A DNA stretch of 64,000 nucleotides from Paenibacillus yonginensis. GTDB lineage: Bacteria > Bacillota > Bacilli > Paenibacillales > Paenibacillaceae. How positions within the stretch are numbered: position 1 is the stretch's first letter; the number at the start of each line of letters is the position of its first letter. The position numbers and the translations under genes are program-made. Below the pieces are notes generated by a model. That model was given only the letters and a program-made list of their open reading frames with translations, was not told the DNA's origin and made no database searches. The DNA lies in NCBI RefSeq assembly GCF_001685395.1, contig NZ_CP014167.1, forward strand, positions 2,981,501 through 3,045,500, written 5' to 3'. Positions 38,734 through 47,099 of this stretch are shown piece by piece.

Positions 38734-39321
38734 TCAAATATTAGGCTTATCAATTACTTTATCAATAATCCCATAAGCCTTAGCCTCTTCGGCGCTCAGG
38801 AAATAATCGCGGTCTGTATCGCGCTGTATCTTCTCAAGGGGCTGCCCGGTGCGTTCCACATAGATCTGATTGACCTTTTCTTTTGTCTTCAAAATCCATT
38901 CGGCATGGATTCCAATATCCGTTGCCTGACCTTGAACACCGCCCAAAGGCTGATGAATCATCACTTCGCTATGCGGAAGAGCGTAACGTTTTCCCGGAGC
39001 GCCTGCCGTAAGGAGCAAGGAGCCCATACTGGCAGCCATTCCAACACAAATCGTTGACACGTCTGATTTAATATACTGCATTGTATCATAAATACCCATA
39101 CCGGCCGTTATAGAACCACCAGGGGAATTTATGTACAAATGAATGTCTTTTCCCGGTTCTTCCGCTTCCAGAAACAGCAGCTGAGCTACAACCAGATTAG
39201 CCACTTCATCGTCGATTGCGCCGCTGAGAAAGATGATCCGGTCCTTAAGCAGTCTTGAGTAAATATCGTAGGACCGCTCTCCACGACTAGTCTGTTCAAC
39301 AACCATTGGTACTAAGCTCAT
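38734..39321 (-). CDS. clpP: ClpP, proteolytic subunit of Clp protease
   Basis: 195 residues, standard ClpP. The catalytic Ser is in [11 protein letters not shown], the His in [14 protein letters not shown], and the Asp follows later. Tetradecameric serine protease working with ClpX. A good sigma-A promoter lies at 39366-39394 and a 15-base palindrome lies upstream of it; no CtsR heptad repeat was recognised. Confidence 0.97.
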   Translation of the reverse strand: MSLVPMVVEQTSRGERSYDIYSRLLKDRIIFLSGAIDDEVANLVVAQLLFLEAEEPGKDIHLYINSPGGSITAGMGIYDTMQYIKSDVSTICVGMAASMGSLLLTAGAPGKRYALPHSEVMIHQPLGGVQGQATDIGIHAEWILKTKEKVNQIYVERTGQPLEKIQRDTDRDYFLSAEEAKAYGIIDKVIDKPNI

Positions 39322-39365
39322 GCCACCGACCCCTTCTCCATATCATCTCAACCAGCTACACCTGT

Positions 39366-39394
39366 ATTCTAACATGTTCCAAAGTCCATGTCAT
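39366..39394 (-). promoter_or_regulatory. Sigma-A promoter of clpP-clpX
   Basis: ATGACA (39389-39394) and TAGAAT (39366-39371) are separated by 17 bases on the minus strand, 45 bases upstream of the clpP start. Confidence 0.7.
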
Positions 39395-39416
39395 TTTTCC
39401 CAAGATGAAGCTTTGG

Positions 39417-39431
39417 TGATACATTGTATCA
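39417..39431. promoter_or_regulatory. Palindrome upstream of clpP promoter
   Basis: TGATACA, one base, TGTATCA: a perfect 7-1-7 palindrome 23 bases upstream of the -35 hexamer. The position suits an activator or repressor site. The cognate regulator is unknown. Confidence 0.45.
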
Positions 39432-39586
39432 GCAACAGCTAATTTATATGCTTTGCTCTTCGTTTGTCAACCCGCCAGAGAGGCATAAGGGTACAGGACT
39501 CCAACCTGGCTTGTTGTGCGGAGAAAGAAATCCGCCCTGTTGACACAGAGTATTCGCAGCCAGGATTTCCTGCCATTTTGAACAAC

Positions 39587-39615
39587 GAAGGCACGCAAAA
39601 AATCTACGTGCCTTC
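39587..39615 (-). terminator. Hairpin terminator after tig
   Basis: GAAGGCACG and CGTGCCTTC form a perfect 9-base-pair stem 54 bases after the tig stop. The T tract is interrupted (GTTGTTC), so efficiency is doubtful. Confidence 0.55.
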
Positions 39616-39668
39616 CCTATTATTTCATATGAAACTTATAGTTCATCCGCTGTTCATTTAGAAGCAGC

Positions 39669-40973
39669 TTATTCAGCAGCAGCTGCGGTTTCTTTGCTGT
39701 TTGCTACCAGGAATTCAATCGTCTTGCGAAGCTGAACTTCTTCGCGCAGACTTCCCAAAGAACCATTGGCAGCGAGAATGTTCTTGATTTCATCTTTGGA
39801 GCGTTTGTACATGTCAGCCATGTTCGCCAGCTCTTGCTCGATGTCTTCGTCGGAAACGGTGATGTTCTCTTCTTTCGCGATTTGCTCCAGAACCAGGTTG
39901 TTGCGAACGCGTTTCTCAGCGTCGCCTTCCATTTGTTCCTGCAGATCGGAAAGCGTTTGTCCGGAGAAGCTCAGGAACATATCCAGGTTCATGCCTTGGG
40001 TGCGAAGACGGTTGTCGAAATCGCGAACCATGTTTTGAACTTCGCCAAGCACCATAGGTCTTGGAATTTCAACTTCCGCATTCTCGGCAACTTTCTCCAC
40101 GATGGAGGATTCACGAGCCGATTCGCTTTCTTGCTGTTTGCGGGAAGCGAGTTCTTTCTTCAAATCTTCTTTATATTCTTCAAGCGTGTCGAATTCGGAA
40201 ACGTCCTTCGCAAATTCGTCATCCAAAGCAGGCAGCTGCTTGCGTTTGATTTCATGCAGCTTCACTTTGAACACGGCTTCTTTGCCGGCAAGCTCTTCCG
40301 CATGATAGGTTTCAGGGAACGTAACTACAACGTCTTTGAAGTCGCCAGTAGCCATTCCAACTACTTGCTCTTCAAAGCCCGGAATAAAGGATCCGCTGCC
40401 CAGTTCCAGGGAATAACGTTCCGCTTTGCCGCCTTCGAAAGGAACACCGTTCACGGAACCGTCGAAATCGATGACAACCGTGTCGCCGTTTTGCGCAGGT
40501 TCTTCGTCGATTACGATCAATTCAGCATGACGCTGCTGCAGACGCTCAAGCTCAGCGTTCAGTTCTTCTTCAGTTACTTCAGCTGTAGCAGCCGGAGCTT
40601 CGATGCCTTTGTATTCGCCAAGCTTAACTTCCGGTTTAACTGTTACTTTAGCTTTGAAAACAAAAGGTTGTCCTTTTGCAAACTGCTCAACGTCCACTTC
40701 AGGACGGTCTACAGGGAAAATATCCGTTTGCTCAACCGCTTCACTGTATACTTCAGGGAGCAAAATGTCGATGGCGTCTTGGTAGAGGCTCTCCACACCG
40801 TAGCGTGCTTCGAAAATCGGCCGAGGCACTTTGCCTTTACGGAAACCAGGCACGTTTGCTTTCTTTACTACTTTGTTAAAAGCTTTATCCAGCGCCGCCG
40901 CTACGCGTTCCGCTTCGACTTCAACCTCAAGAACGCCGAGGTTCTTCTCTATTTTTTCCCAAGTTGCTTTCAT
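39669..40973 (-). CDS. tig: Trigger factor
   Basis: About 434 residues. The ribosome-binding loop is GFRKGKVP. The FKBP-type prolyl isomerase domain occupies the middle (NGDTVVIDFDGSVNGVPFEGG), and a helical C-terminal chaperone domain follows. It binds nascent chains at the ribosome exit. The ATG at 40973 follows GGAGGGG at 10 bases. The in-frame extension upstream to 41003 contains that ribosome-binding site and is rejected. It heads the conserved tig-clp-lon cluster. Confidence 0.96.
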   Translation of the reverse strand: MKATWEKIEKNLGVLEVEVEAERVAAALDKAFNKVVKKANVPGFRKGKVPRPIFEARYGVESLYQDAIDILLPEVYSEAVEQTDIFPVDRPEVDVEQFAKGQPFVFKAKVTVKPEVKLGEYKGIEAPAATAEVTEEELNAELERLQQRHAELIVIDEEPAQNGDTVVIDFDGSVNGVPFEGGKAERYSLELGSGSFIPGFEEQVVGMATGDFKDVVVTFPETYHAEELAGKEAVFKVKLHEIKRKQLPALDDEFAKDVSEFDTLEEYKEDLKKELASRKQQESESARESSIVEKVAENAEVEIPRPMVLGEVQNMVRDFDNRLRTQGMNLDMFLSFSGQTLSDLQEQMEGDAEKRVRNNLVLEQIAKEENITVSDEDIEQELANMADMYKRSKDEIKNILAANGSLGSLREEVQLRKTIEFLVANSKETAAAAE

Positions 40974-41083
40974 TTTATGCTTTCCCCTCCAAAAATTGTT
41001 CACATATTGACAATGAAAAACGAAGTGATGTTATCCGTTTTCAGTCTTGCCCTATCGAATTTCACGTTTAGAATAACCACTAT

Positions 41084-41112
41084 AGTATAATCAAGAATAG
41101 TTGATTTTACAA
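41084..41112 (-). promoter_or_regulatory. Sigma-A promoter of tig
   Basis: TTGTAA (41107-41112), exactly 17 bases, then TATACT (41084-41089) on the minus strand, about 110 bases upstream of the tig ATG. Confidence 0.75.
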
Positions 41113-41186
41113 GTGGGCTAAATCATGACGCGATCTGTCAATCTTTTCCGAAATAAAAGATGGGTGTCTCCATTCGCTTTGTTCGC

Positions 41187-42119
41187 TTAAAAAATCGCTC
41201 CGGCTGCGGCAAATTGCTTCATCGCCTTATGGGCTTGTTCAAACCGCAAACGCATCGAATCCGTAATGCCGTACGCCGCTCTCAGCTCCTCATCCGCCTT
41301 GCCGTCTCCGCCCTGCAGGCTTTCCGTTACGGTTTGGTGCAGTGCAGCCGCCCAGATGTCCAGCGACGCCTCTTCCTCCCGAATAACGGAGTCATAATCG
41401 GCCGTTCCGTACACGCCCATAATAAACTGGTACCAGAACTCCTGGGCAAAATAAAACATGGCCGGATCGTGCACCTGCGCTTCTTGTCCAACCCGGTCCA
41501 GCACATCCTGTACCGCCGGAGGGAACTCCTCCGGGGTTAAGGGCACGGCGTCGATCTCAATCGTCGTCAGCGCGCCGCCTCTCCAAAGACGGACCACGCC
41601 GCTTGTCTCACGCCGCCGCAGGGTCTGCAACACCCGGAACTGGAGCATCGGATGCCGTTCTTCACGTTCCAGCCATTTGATCAGCGCTTCGTCGATTTCC
41701 GGCGCCTGGATAAAAGCCAGCTGCTCCAGGGCCAGAAAAGTATGCTCGGACAAGGGTTTCTCCGTCACGGTCTGCAGCAGTTTGAGCGCATACCCGCGGT
41801 CTTCCGCAAATTTCATTTCCGCGTGCCTGCGCGCAAAATCCGCTTCCTCGGCTTCATCCGCCGGCTCCATGACCGGAACGCCCTGGCCTTTCCCTGCCGC
41901 AGCTGCCGGGAAAGCCTCCTGCAGCCATTTCAGCAGCGCTTCCCATTCCTCGTAATGACGGTCATCCTGGACCTGGCACTGCAGCAAAAAGCGAAGCAGA
42001 TCCGCTGCTTCCGCGTAACGCTCCGTTTCCAGCATCCGGGTAAGTTCGACCTGGTAATAATCGAGCGTCTTGGGGAATAGAACTAGATTATCTCGCCCGC
42101 TCTGTCGATTCTCGTTAAT
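41187..42119 (-). CDS. Uncharacterised repeat-like protein with no standard start codon
   Basis: I do not recognise a named family. The protein is acidic and mostly helical (ERYAEAADLLRFLLQCQ, then HPMLQFRVLQTLRRRE), resembling TPR-like or helical-repeat proteins. The first in-frame ATG (42035) lies inside what looks like continuous coding sequence: upstream codons read NRQSGRDNLVLFPKTLDYYQ back to an in-frame stop. The only initiator-like codon there is ATT at 42119, about 11 bases after AAGGA. Alternatively a GTG at 42129 would be in frame if one T of a TTTT run were absent. Length from ATT is 310 residues. Confidence 0.7.
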   Translation of the reverse strand: MNENRQSGRDNLVLFPKTLDYYQVELTRMLETERYAEAADLLRFLLQCQVQDDRHYEEWEALLKWLQEAFPAAAAGKGQGVPVMEPADEAEEADFARRHAEMKFAEDRGYALKLLQTVTEKPLSEHTFLALEQLAFIQAPEIDEALIKWLEREERHPMLQFRVLQTLRRRETSGVVRLWRGGALTTIEIDAVPLTPEEFPPAVQDVLDRVGQEAQVHDPAMFYFAQEFWYQFIMGVYGTADYDSVIREEEASLDIWAAALHQTVTESLQGGDGKADEELRAAYGITDSMRLRFEQAHKAMKQFAAAGAIF

Positions 42120-42160
42120 AAAAGTTCACATCCTTCCACCGCGTCTTCAATGATTTGTAG

Positions 42161-42189
42161 ATTATAACACACGCACCGTCATATTAAAA
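42161..42189 (-). promoter_or_regulatory. Sigma-A promoter of the 41187-42119 gene
   Basis: TTTTAA (42184-42189), 17 bases, then a perfect TATAAT (42161-42166) on the minus strand, about 40 bases upstream of the proposed start. It is divergent from the tRNA promoter. Confidence 0.6.
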
Positions 42190-42211
42190 AGTTATATCCA
42201 TCAAAAAATCC

Positions 42212-42240
42212 TTGCTAACCCGCCAAATGTATGGTATATT
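42212..42240 (+). promoter_or_regulatory. Sigma-A promoter of tRNA-Arg
   Basis: TTGCTA (42212-42217), 17 bases, TATATT (42235-42240); the tRNA begins 24 bases further on. Confidence 0.75.
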
Positions 42241-42264
42241 CTCTTTTGCACGCTTTTATTGTTT

Positions 42265-42330
<66 letters not shown>

Positions 42331-42338
<8 letters not shown>

Positions 42339-42512
42339 TTCAAGCAAGCTCTCCTTCGGGAGAGCTTTTTTGCGTCTCGGGATGAGAACCCCTTTAGGGG
42401 TTCGTCGCAGCGAAGGCACCGTGTGAGGGAGCCTGTGCGAAGTCGCGAGCAATGCGAGCGTACCCCGACTGGGACGCTGAGCGGCTCTCCTTCGGGAGAG
42501 CTTTTTTGCGTC
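42331..42512 (+). repeat. Partial duplication of tRNA-Arg 3' end and terminator
   Basis: The terminator block of 29 bases at 42348-42376 recurs exactly at 42484-42512. The 8-base tRNA 3' end ctgggacg (42331-42338) recurs at 42469-42476 with similar spacing. Between the copies is a GC-rich stretch with a perfect hairpin, GAACCCC-TTTA-GGGGTTC (42386-42403), and no reading frame of note. It could be the remnant of a second tRNA gene, a dispersed intergenic repeat, or a scar of integration at the tRNA 3' end. Confidence 0.75.
42347..42371 (+). terminator. Rho-independent terminator of tRNA-Arg
   Basis: AGCTCTCC-TTCG-GGAGAGCT stem with a stable UUCG loop, followed by six T residues. Confidence 0.92.
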
Positions 42513-42677
42513 GCGCCCCTAGTACTCTCTTTTTATAGCATAACGTTCATAGGCCTCTCATATATTTCGAATAATAGGCTACGCCCATAGAGGTTCGAGA
42601 TTCTGGTTCTCGCCACCTGCCAACCAGCCTTATGCCGGACAGGCCTTCCTATTTTCCAATTAAGGAGGAGTTATAAA

Positions 42678-43784
42678 TTGAGAACAACCGGAATTCGTTT
42701 CACCAAGCTGGCAATCGCGGCCATTTCGGGGATGATCCTGCTGGCAGGCTGCGGCATCAAACGCCCGTCTGCGGACGAGCTTCCAAACGAAATCCAGTCC
42801 CGCACAGGTGCGCTGCCCCTGTCCAAGACGTCTTCTTCCTTGCAGAGCGTTAATAGAATTGAAGACGTCGACGGAAGTCTTGGCCTCACCTTTCCCCAAG
42901 GCTGGGTTCGGGACGACAACCTGAACAAAGCCGCCGTACTCGGCGTATCAGACCGCTCCAAGGAGAAATACTGCCTGATTGTACGGATGCCTTCCAATCT
43001 TCTTAAAGACGCCACTTTGGACAGCATGCGAAGAAAACTTCTGGCCGATACCAAAGTAGCGCTTCAGAACTACCGCTTCGTCGAAAACGGAGATATCACG
43101 ATTGACGGACTTCCGGCCAAAACCGTCGAGTTCTACGGGACAGCCCGCAGCGTCAACGTCAGGTATCTGGCTGCGGTACTGGAGAAAGACGGAACCTTCT
43201 ATCAGATCATTACGTGGTCGACTTCCGATTTGTTTGCCGGGTACAAAGATGAATTCAAGAAGGTTATCCAGTCCTTCCAGATCATGAAACCCAACACCAA
43301 AACATCGGTCCTGCCCGTACTGGGATCCGCCGCCTCCGATATTTCCCTGGTCACCAGTTCGGACCATCATGCCAGCATTACGATTCCGGAAGGCTGGAGC
43401 AAGGATAGCGGCCTGGCTTCAGGAGCCGACATTCAGGCCTCTCATCCTTCTACCGAAGATTATATTGTGGTCCTCAGGGAAGACCGCTCCGGTTTCTCGC
43501 CAAACACAACGATCAACGACTACTCCAAGCTGGTGAGCAGCAACATGAAAGAAGCGATTCAAAACGCCAAGCAAGAGATCCCTGAGCAGATTACGATCGG
43601 CGGACTGACGGCCCTCCAATATGTCATCACCGGAGAGGTCGACAAAGTCAAAATCAGTTATCTGGTTACGATCATAGCCTCCAAAGACCATTTCACCCAA
43701 GTGCTGATGTGGACCCGGTCCGATCTGTTTGAAGCAAAAAAACAAAATTACCTTTACATCGTCAACACCTTCCGGGAATTGTAA
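42678..43784 (+). CDS. Lipoprotein with an internally duplicated domain
   Basis: 368 residues starting at a TTG 7 bases after AAGGAGGAG. The signal peptide ends in a lipobox LLAGC, with the lipidated Cys at residue 25. Two homologous halves follow (about 60-210 and 230-368). Each has a Trp-containing FPQGW/IPEGW opening, a DGLPAKTVEF / GGLTALQYVI middle and a closing QIITWSTSDLF / QVLMWTRSDLF. This PsbP-like, roughly 140-residue unit is familiar from Firmicute lipoproteins of unknown function. I cannot assign a role. Confidence 0.85.
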   Translation: MRTTGIRFTKLAIAAISGMILLAGCGIKRPSADELPNEIQSRTGALPLSKTSSSLQSVNRIEDVDGSLGLTFPQGWVRDDNLNKAAVLGVSDRSKEKYCLIVRMPSNLLKDATLDSMRRKLLADTKVALQNYRFVENGDITIDGLPAKTVEFYGTARSVNVRYLAAVLEKDGTFYQIITWSTSDLFAGYKDEFKKVIQSFQIMKPNTKTSVLPVLGSAASDISLVTSSDHHASITIPEGWSKDSGLASGADIQASHPSTEDYIVVLREDRSGFSPNTTINDYSKLVSSNMKEAIQNAKQEIPEQITIGGLTALQYVITGEVDKVKISYLVTIIASKDHFTQVLMWTRSDLFEAKKQNYLYIVNTFREL

Positions 43785-43916
43785 GCTCATTCTATTCGAA
43801 AGGATGGATGGCATTGAAGAATGGAAGCATGTAGAATAAGAGGAAGTATTTCTTCTATATAAAATCTTTTAAAAATATTGCAGCTTTTCCCGCTGCCCGA
43901 GGAGGCCGTGTCATTC

Positions 43917-44498
43917 ATGAGCTTTACTTTGCAGATTGGCGAATCCGCCCCGGATTTTAATCTGAAAGGAACTGACGGAAATCATTACACGCTGGAAAGC
44001 TTTGAAGCCTCGAGATTTCTGGTCGTCTTCTTCACCTGCAACCATTGCCCGTTTGTCCTTGGCTCCGATGAAGTCACCCGTCAGACTGCGGATAAATTCA
44101 CGAAGGACGGGGTAACTTTTATTGGAATCAACGCCAACAGCGAGCAAACCAACCCGCAGGATTCCTTCGATTATATGGTAGCAAGAATGGAAGATAACCG
44201 GTTCCCCTGGATCTATTTGCGCGATGAAACGCAGGAAACGGCCAAGGCTTACGGCGCTTTGCGGACACCTCATTTCTTTGTGCTGGACGAGAAACGGAAG
44301 CTCGTCTATACGGGACGCGGCATCGACAACCCACGAAATCCGGAGAAAATGACCGTCAACGATCTGGAGCGGGCCCTTTCGGAGCTCGTTGCCGGACAAG
44401 CCGTCAGCGTTCCCTTAACCAATCCGATTGGCTGCAATGTGAAATGGAACGGTCAGGATGCGCATTGGATGCCGGCGGAAGCCTGTGACCTGGTTTAG
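43917..44498 (+). CDS. Thioredoxin-fold (AhpC/TSA-like) redoxin
   Basis: About 193 residues, cytoplasmic (no signal peptide). Redox motif TCNHCP puts Cys41 and Cys44 at the start of the first helix; the cis-Pro segment reads [12 protein letters not shown]. The fold resembles peroxiredoxin/redoxin proteins annotated as thioredoxin family; the substrate is unknown. The ATG at 43917 lies 11 bases after GAGGAGG; an in-frame TTG at 43878 has no ribosome-binding site. It is followed 31 bases later by a glutathione-peroxidase-like gene. Confidence 0.88.
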   Translation: MSFTLQIGESAPDFNLKGTDGNHYTLESFEASRFLVVFFTCNHCPFVLGSDEVTRQTADKFTKDGVTFIGINANSEQTNPQDSFDYMVARMEDNRFPWIYLRDETQETAKAYGALRTPHFFVLDEKRKLVYTGRGIDNPRNPEKMTVNDLERALSELVAGQAVSVPLTNPIGCNVKWNGQDAHWMPAEACDLV

Positions 44499-44529
44499 TT
44501 TGTTCATATAAAGATAAGGAGGAATTAAC

Positions 44530-45015
44530 ATGTCCGATCTGTACAGCATTCAAGTAAAAACCATTGATGGTGAAGCTACCACTCTTCAACCCTACGCAGG
44601 ACAAGTCCTGCTGATCGTCAACACAGCCAGCGCCTGCGGATTAACGCCTCAATACAAAGGTTTGCAGTCGCTGTACGACACCTATAAAGATAAAGGGTTC
44701 ACGGTTCTCGGCTTCCCCTGCAATCAATTTGCCGGACAAGAGCCTGGGACCGAAGCTGAAATCAAACAATTTTGCGAGCTGAACTATCAGGTCAGCTTCC
44801 CGATGTTCGCCAAAGTGGAAGTGAACGGCGACAACACTCATCCGCTGTACAAATATTTGAAAGAGAACGCCCCTCAGGAAGAGCCTGCGGGCGATATTGA
44901 ATGGAATTTCGCCAAATTCCTTGTTGACCGTACCGGAAAGGTCGTGAAACGCTACAGCTCCAGAACGGAGCCAGCAGCGATTGAACCTAATTTGCCTGAG
45001 CTGCTTGGCGAATAG
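44530..45015 (+). CDS. Glutathione peroxidase family thiol peroxidase
   Basis: 161 residues. The peroxidatic residue is Cys36 in NTASACGLTPQY (Cys in place of selenocysteine), with the conserved Gln in GFPCNQFAGQEPG and Trp-Asn in DIEWNFAKFLVD. Bacterial Cys forms usually draw electrons from thioredoxin, not glutathione. The upstream redoxin may be a functional partner. AAGGAGG precedes the ATG, and a strong shared terminator follows. Confidence 0.94.
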   Translation: MSDLYSIQVKTIDGEATTLQPYAGQVLLIVNTASACGLTPQYKGLQSLYDTYKDKGFTVLGFPCNQFAGQEPGTEAEIKQFCELNYQVSFPMFAKVEVNGDNTHPLYKYLKENAPQEEPAGDIEWNFAKFLVDRTGKVVKRYSSRTEPAAIEPNLPELLGE

Positions 45016-45043
45016 TCTTAAGACAACTCATCCCCTCGTTACG

Positions 45044-45095
45044 AACAACAAAATCCGCGTTCTGCTCGTTTACAGCAGACGCGGATTTTGTTGTT
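45044..45095. terminator. Bidirectional terminator
   Basis: AACAACAAAATCCGCGT (45044-45060) is perfectly complementary to 45079-45095, and an inner CTGCT/AGCAG extends the stem. A runs and T runs on both sides let it serve both the peroxidase gene (+) and the peptide-transport operon (-). Confidence 0.92.
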
Positions 45096-45102
45096 TCTAG
45101 AA

Positions 45103-46008
45103 TCAATTCTTCATTTTTGGGTCTAAGGCATCGCGCAGACCGTCCCCCATCAGGTTGAACCCTAACACGGTAAGCATGATAGACACTCCAGGGAAAATAA
45201 CCGTCCACGGTGCAATTTGAATGAACTGGCGGGAATCTGCCAGCATTTTGCCCCACTCCGGCGCCGGCGGTTGTGCTCCAAGGCCCAGAAAGCCGAGGGC
45301 CGCAGCCTCGATGATAGCCGTCGCAATCCCCAGCGTGCCCTGTACGATGATTGGGCTTAAGCTGTTAGGCAGGATGTGATGCCATAGGATGCCTCCATTT
45401 TTCATGCCGATGGACCTGGCCGCAGTAATAAACTCCTCATTTATCAAGCTAAGCACTTTAGCCCTGATTAACCTTCCATAAACCGGGATGCCAACGATCG
45501 CAATCGCTATCAGCGCATTTTGCAGGGAGGGCCCTAGTACCGCCACAATCGCAATCGCCAGCAGCATGCTCGGGAACGCCAGTAAAATATCAAAAAAACG
45601 AGAGATCAGCATGTCTAGCCATTTGCCATAGAAGCCGGCCAGAATGCCGAGAAAAGTCCCCAAAATAATCGAACCGACCACAGAGGAAAAACCAACCCAA
45701 AGCGAAATCCGCGCTCCGTATATGACCCGGCTGAACAAATCCCTCCCCAAATCGTCGGTACCAAGCCAGTGTTTGCCCGATGGCGCCTTGAGCCGGTCCA
45801 TCAGCTGCTGCTCTTTGAAATCATAAGGGGCAATTAACGGCGCGAAAATGGCCAGCAGGATAAACAACCCGATGATCACAAGTCCCAGCATAGCCAGCTT
45901 GTTCCTTCGAAAGGACTGCCAGGTTTCCCTGGCTGGCCCTTCAGCCCTGGAGGGGATGGCCGGCGGCGTTCCCCCCGTCGTCGTTACTGCTGCATCTGCC
46001 ATGCTCAT
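45103..46008 (-). CDS. Peptide ABC transporter permease (OppC/DppC type)
   Basis: 301 residues. The N-terminal segment before the first span is typical of OppC/DppC. About six membrane spans are present, and the ATPase-contact (EAA) loop includes AARSIGMKNGGILWHHILPN. It pairs with the permease 6 bases upstream. Last gene of a five-gene operon ending at the bidirectional terminator. Confidence 0.94.
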   Translation of the reverse strand: MSMADAAVTTTGGTPPAIPSRAEGPARETWQSFRRNKLAMLGLVIIGLFILLAIFAPLIAPYDFKEQQLMDRLKAPSGKHWLGTDDLGRDLFSRVIYGARISLWVGFSSVVGSIILGTFLGILAGFYGKWLDMLISRFFDILLAFPSMLLAIAIVAVLGPSLQNALIAIAIVGIPVYGRLIRAKVLSLINEEFITAARSIGMKNGGILWHHILPNSLSPIIVQGTLGIATAIIEAAALGFLGLGAQPPAPEWGKMLADSRQFIQIAPWTVIFPGVSIMLTVLGFNLMGDGLRDALDPKMKN

Positions 46009-46014
46009 CCCTCC

Positions 46015-47019
46015 TTAACGGTATTTGATCCGGCGGTCAATCGCTGCATACAGAAGATCGACAATTAGATTGATCACAACGAAGATAAAGGCAATGATCA
46101 GAATCCCGGTTTGAATGACCGGATAATCGCGGTAGCTTATCGCGTCATACAGATATCGGCCGACGCCCGGCCAGGCAAAGATCGTCTCCGTCAATACTGC
46201 CCCGCCTAGCAGCGAACCTGTCTGCAGGCCCACGACGGTTAATACGGGGATGAAGGCATTTTTTAATGCGTGCTTGTACACGACAAGAAACTGAGGCAGA
46301 CCTTTGGATCTTGCCGTCCGGATATAATCGGATTTCATCACTTCCAGCATGCTTGAGCGAGTCATGCGGGCGATCACCGCCATAGGAATGGTTCCAAGCG
46401 CAATGCTCGGCAGGATCAAATGTTTGATCACGATCCAGAGCTGGTCCCATTTCCCCTGGATGATCGCATCCAGCACATAAAGGCCGGTTTGGGTCTCCAA
46501 AGGATTGCGCTGATCCATTCGTCCGATGGAGGGAAGCCAGTGCAGCTTAATGGAGAATAACCACTGCTCCATCAGTCCCAGCCAGAAGATCGGCATCGAG
46601 ATCCCGATCAGCGCAAGCAGCATAGCCGCATAATCGAACCAGGAGTTCTGCTTCCAGGCGCTGAGGATGCCCGCGTTAATGCCGATAATCAAGGCAAACA
46701 GCATTGCTGTAAAAGTCAGTTCCAGCGTAGCAGCGAGGTACGGCGTAATCTCTTTGGCGATGGGAACCTTGGTGCGGATGGACTCGCCTAGATCGCCCTT
46801 CAGCAGATCTCCGACATACATGAAGTATTGCTGCAGCCACGGTTTGTCCAAACCCAGCTGTTCCCGGAGCGCCTCTTTGGATTGTTCGGTCGCCTTCTGA
46901 CCCAGGATGGTCTCAGCCGGATCCCCAGGAATGGCATGAATAATGGAAAATACGATCAGGGTCATCCCCACCAAAACCGGGATCAGCACAAAAATGCGTT
47001 TCAGCACATACGAATTCAT
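46015..47019 (-). CDS. Peptide ABC transporter permease (OppB/DppB type)
   Basis: 334 residues, six membrane spans. The characteristic N-terminus (YVLKRIFVLIPVLVGMTLIV) is present, along with the GxxxETxxxWPGxG stretch GAVLTETIFAWPGVGRYL near residue 280. It forms the channel with the OppC-type subunit. It lies 80 bases after the binding-protein gene, with a GC-rich hairpin in the gap. Confidence 0.95.
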   Translation of the reverse strand: MNSYVLKRIFVLIPVLVGMTLIVFSIIHAIPGDPAETILGQKATEQSKEALREQLGLDKPWLQQYFMYVGDLLKGDLGESIRTKVPIAKEITPYLAATLELTFTAMLFALIIGINAGILSAWKQNSWFDYAAMLLALIGISMPIFWLGLMEQWLFSIKLHWLPSIGRMDQRNPLETQTGLYVLDAIIQGKWDQLWIVIKHLILPSIALGTIPMAVIARMTRSSMLEVMKSDYIRTARSKGLPQFLVVYKHALKNAFIPVLTVVGLQTGSLLGGAVLTETIFAWPGVGRYLYDAISYRDYPVIQTGILIIAFIFVVINLIVDLLYAAIDRRIKYR

Positions 47020-47051
47020 CGCTATTTCACCTGCCGAATCGGAGAGTAGAA

Positions 47052-47070
47052 CGGCCCGATTAACGGGCCG
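47052..47070 (-). other. Intercistronic hairpin between binding-protein and permease genes
   Basis: CGGCCCG and CGGGCCG form a perfect 7-base-pair GC stem around 5 bases with no T run. Such hairpins after solute-binding-protein genes often raise that message relative to the permease part. Confidence 0.5.
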
Positions 47071-47099
47071 CTAGAAATCGTCTGTCTGACCACAGTCTA

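Noticed and set aside
39834-41090. Long open frame on the plus strand opposite tig (over 400 codons)
   Set aside because: It is the antisense shadow of trigger factor, rich in Phe/His/Arg with no family resemblance and no ribosome-binding site.
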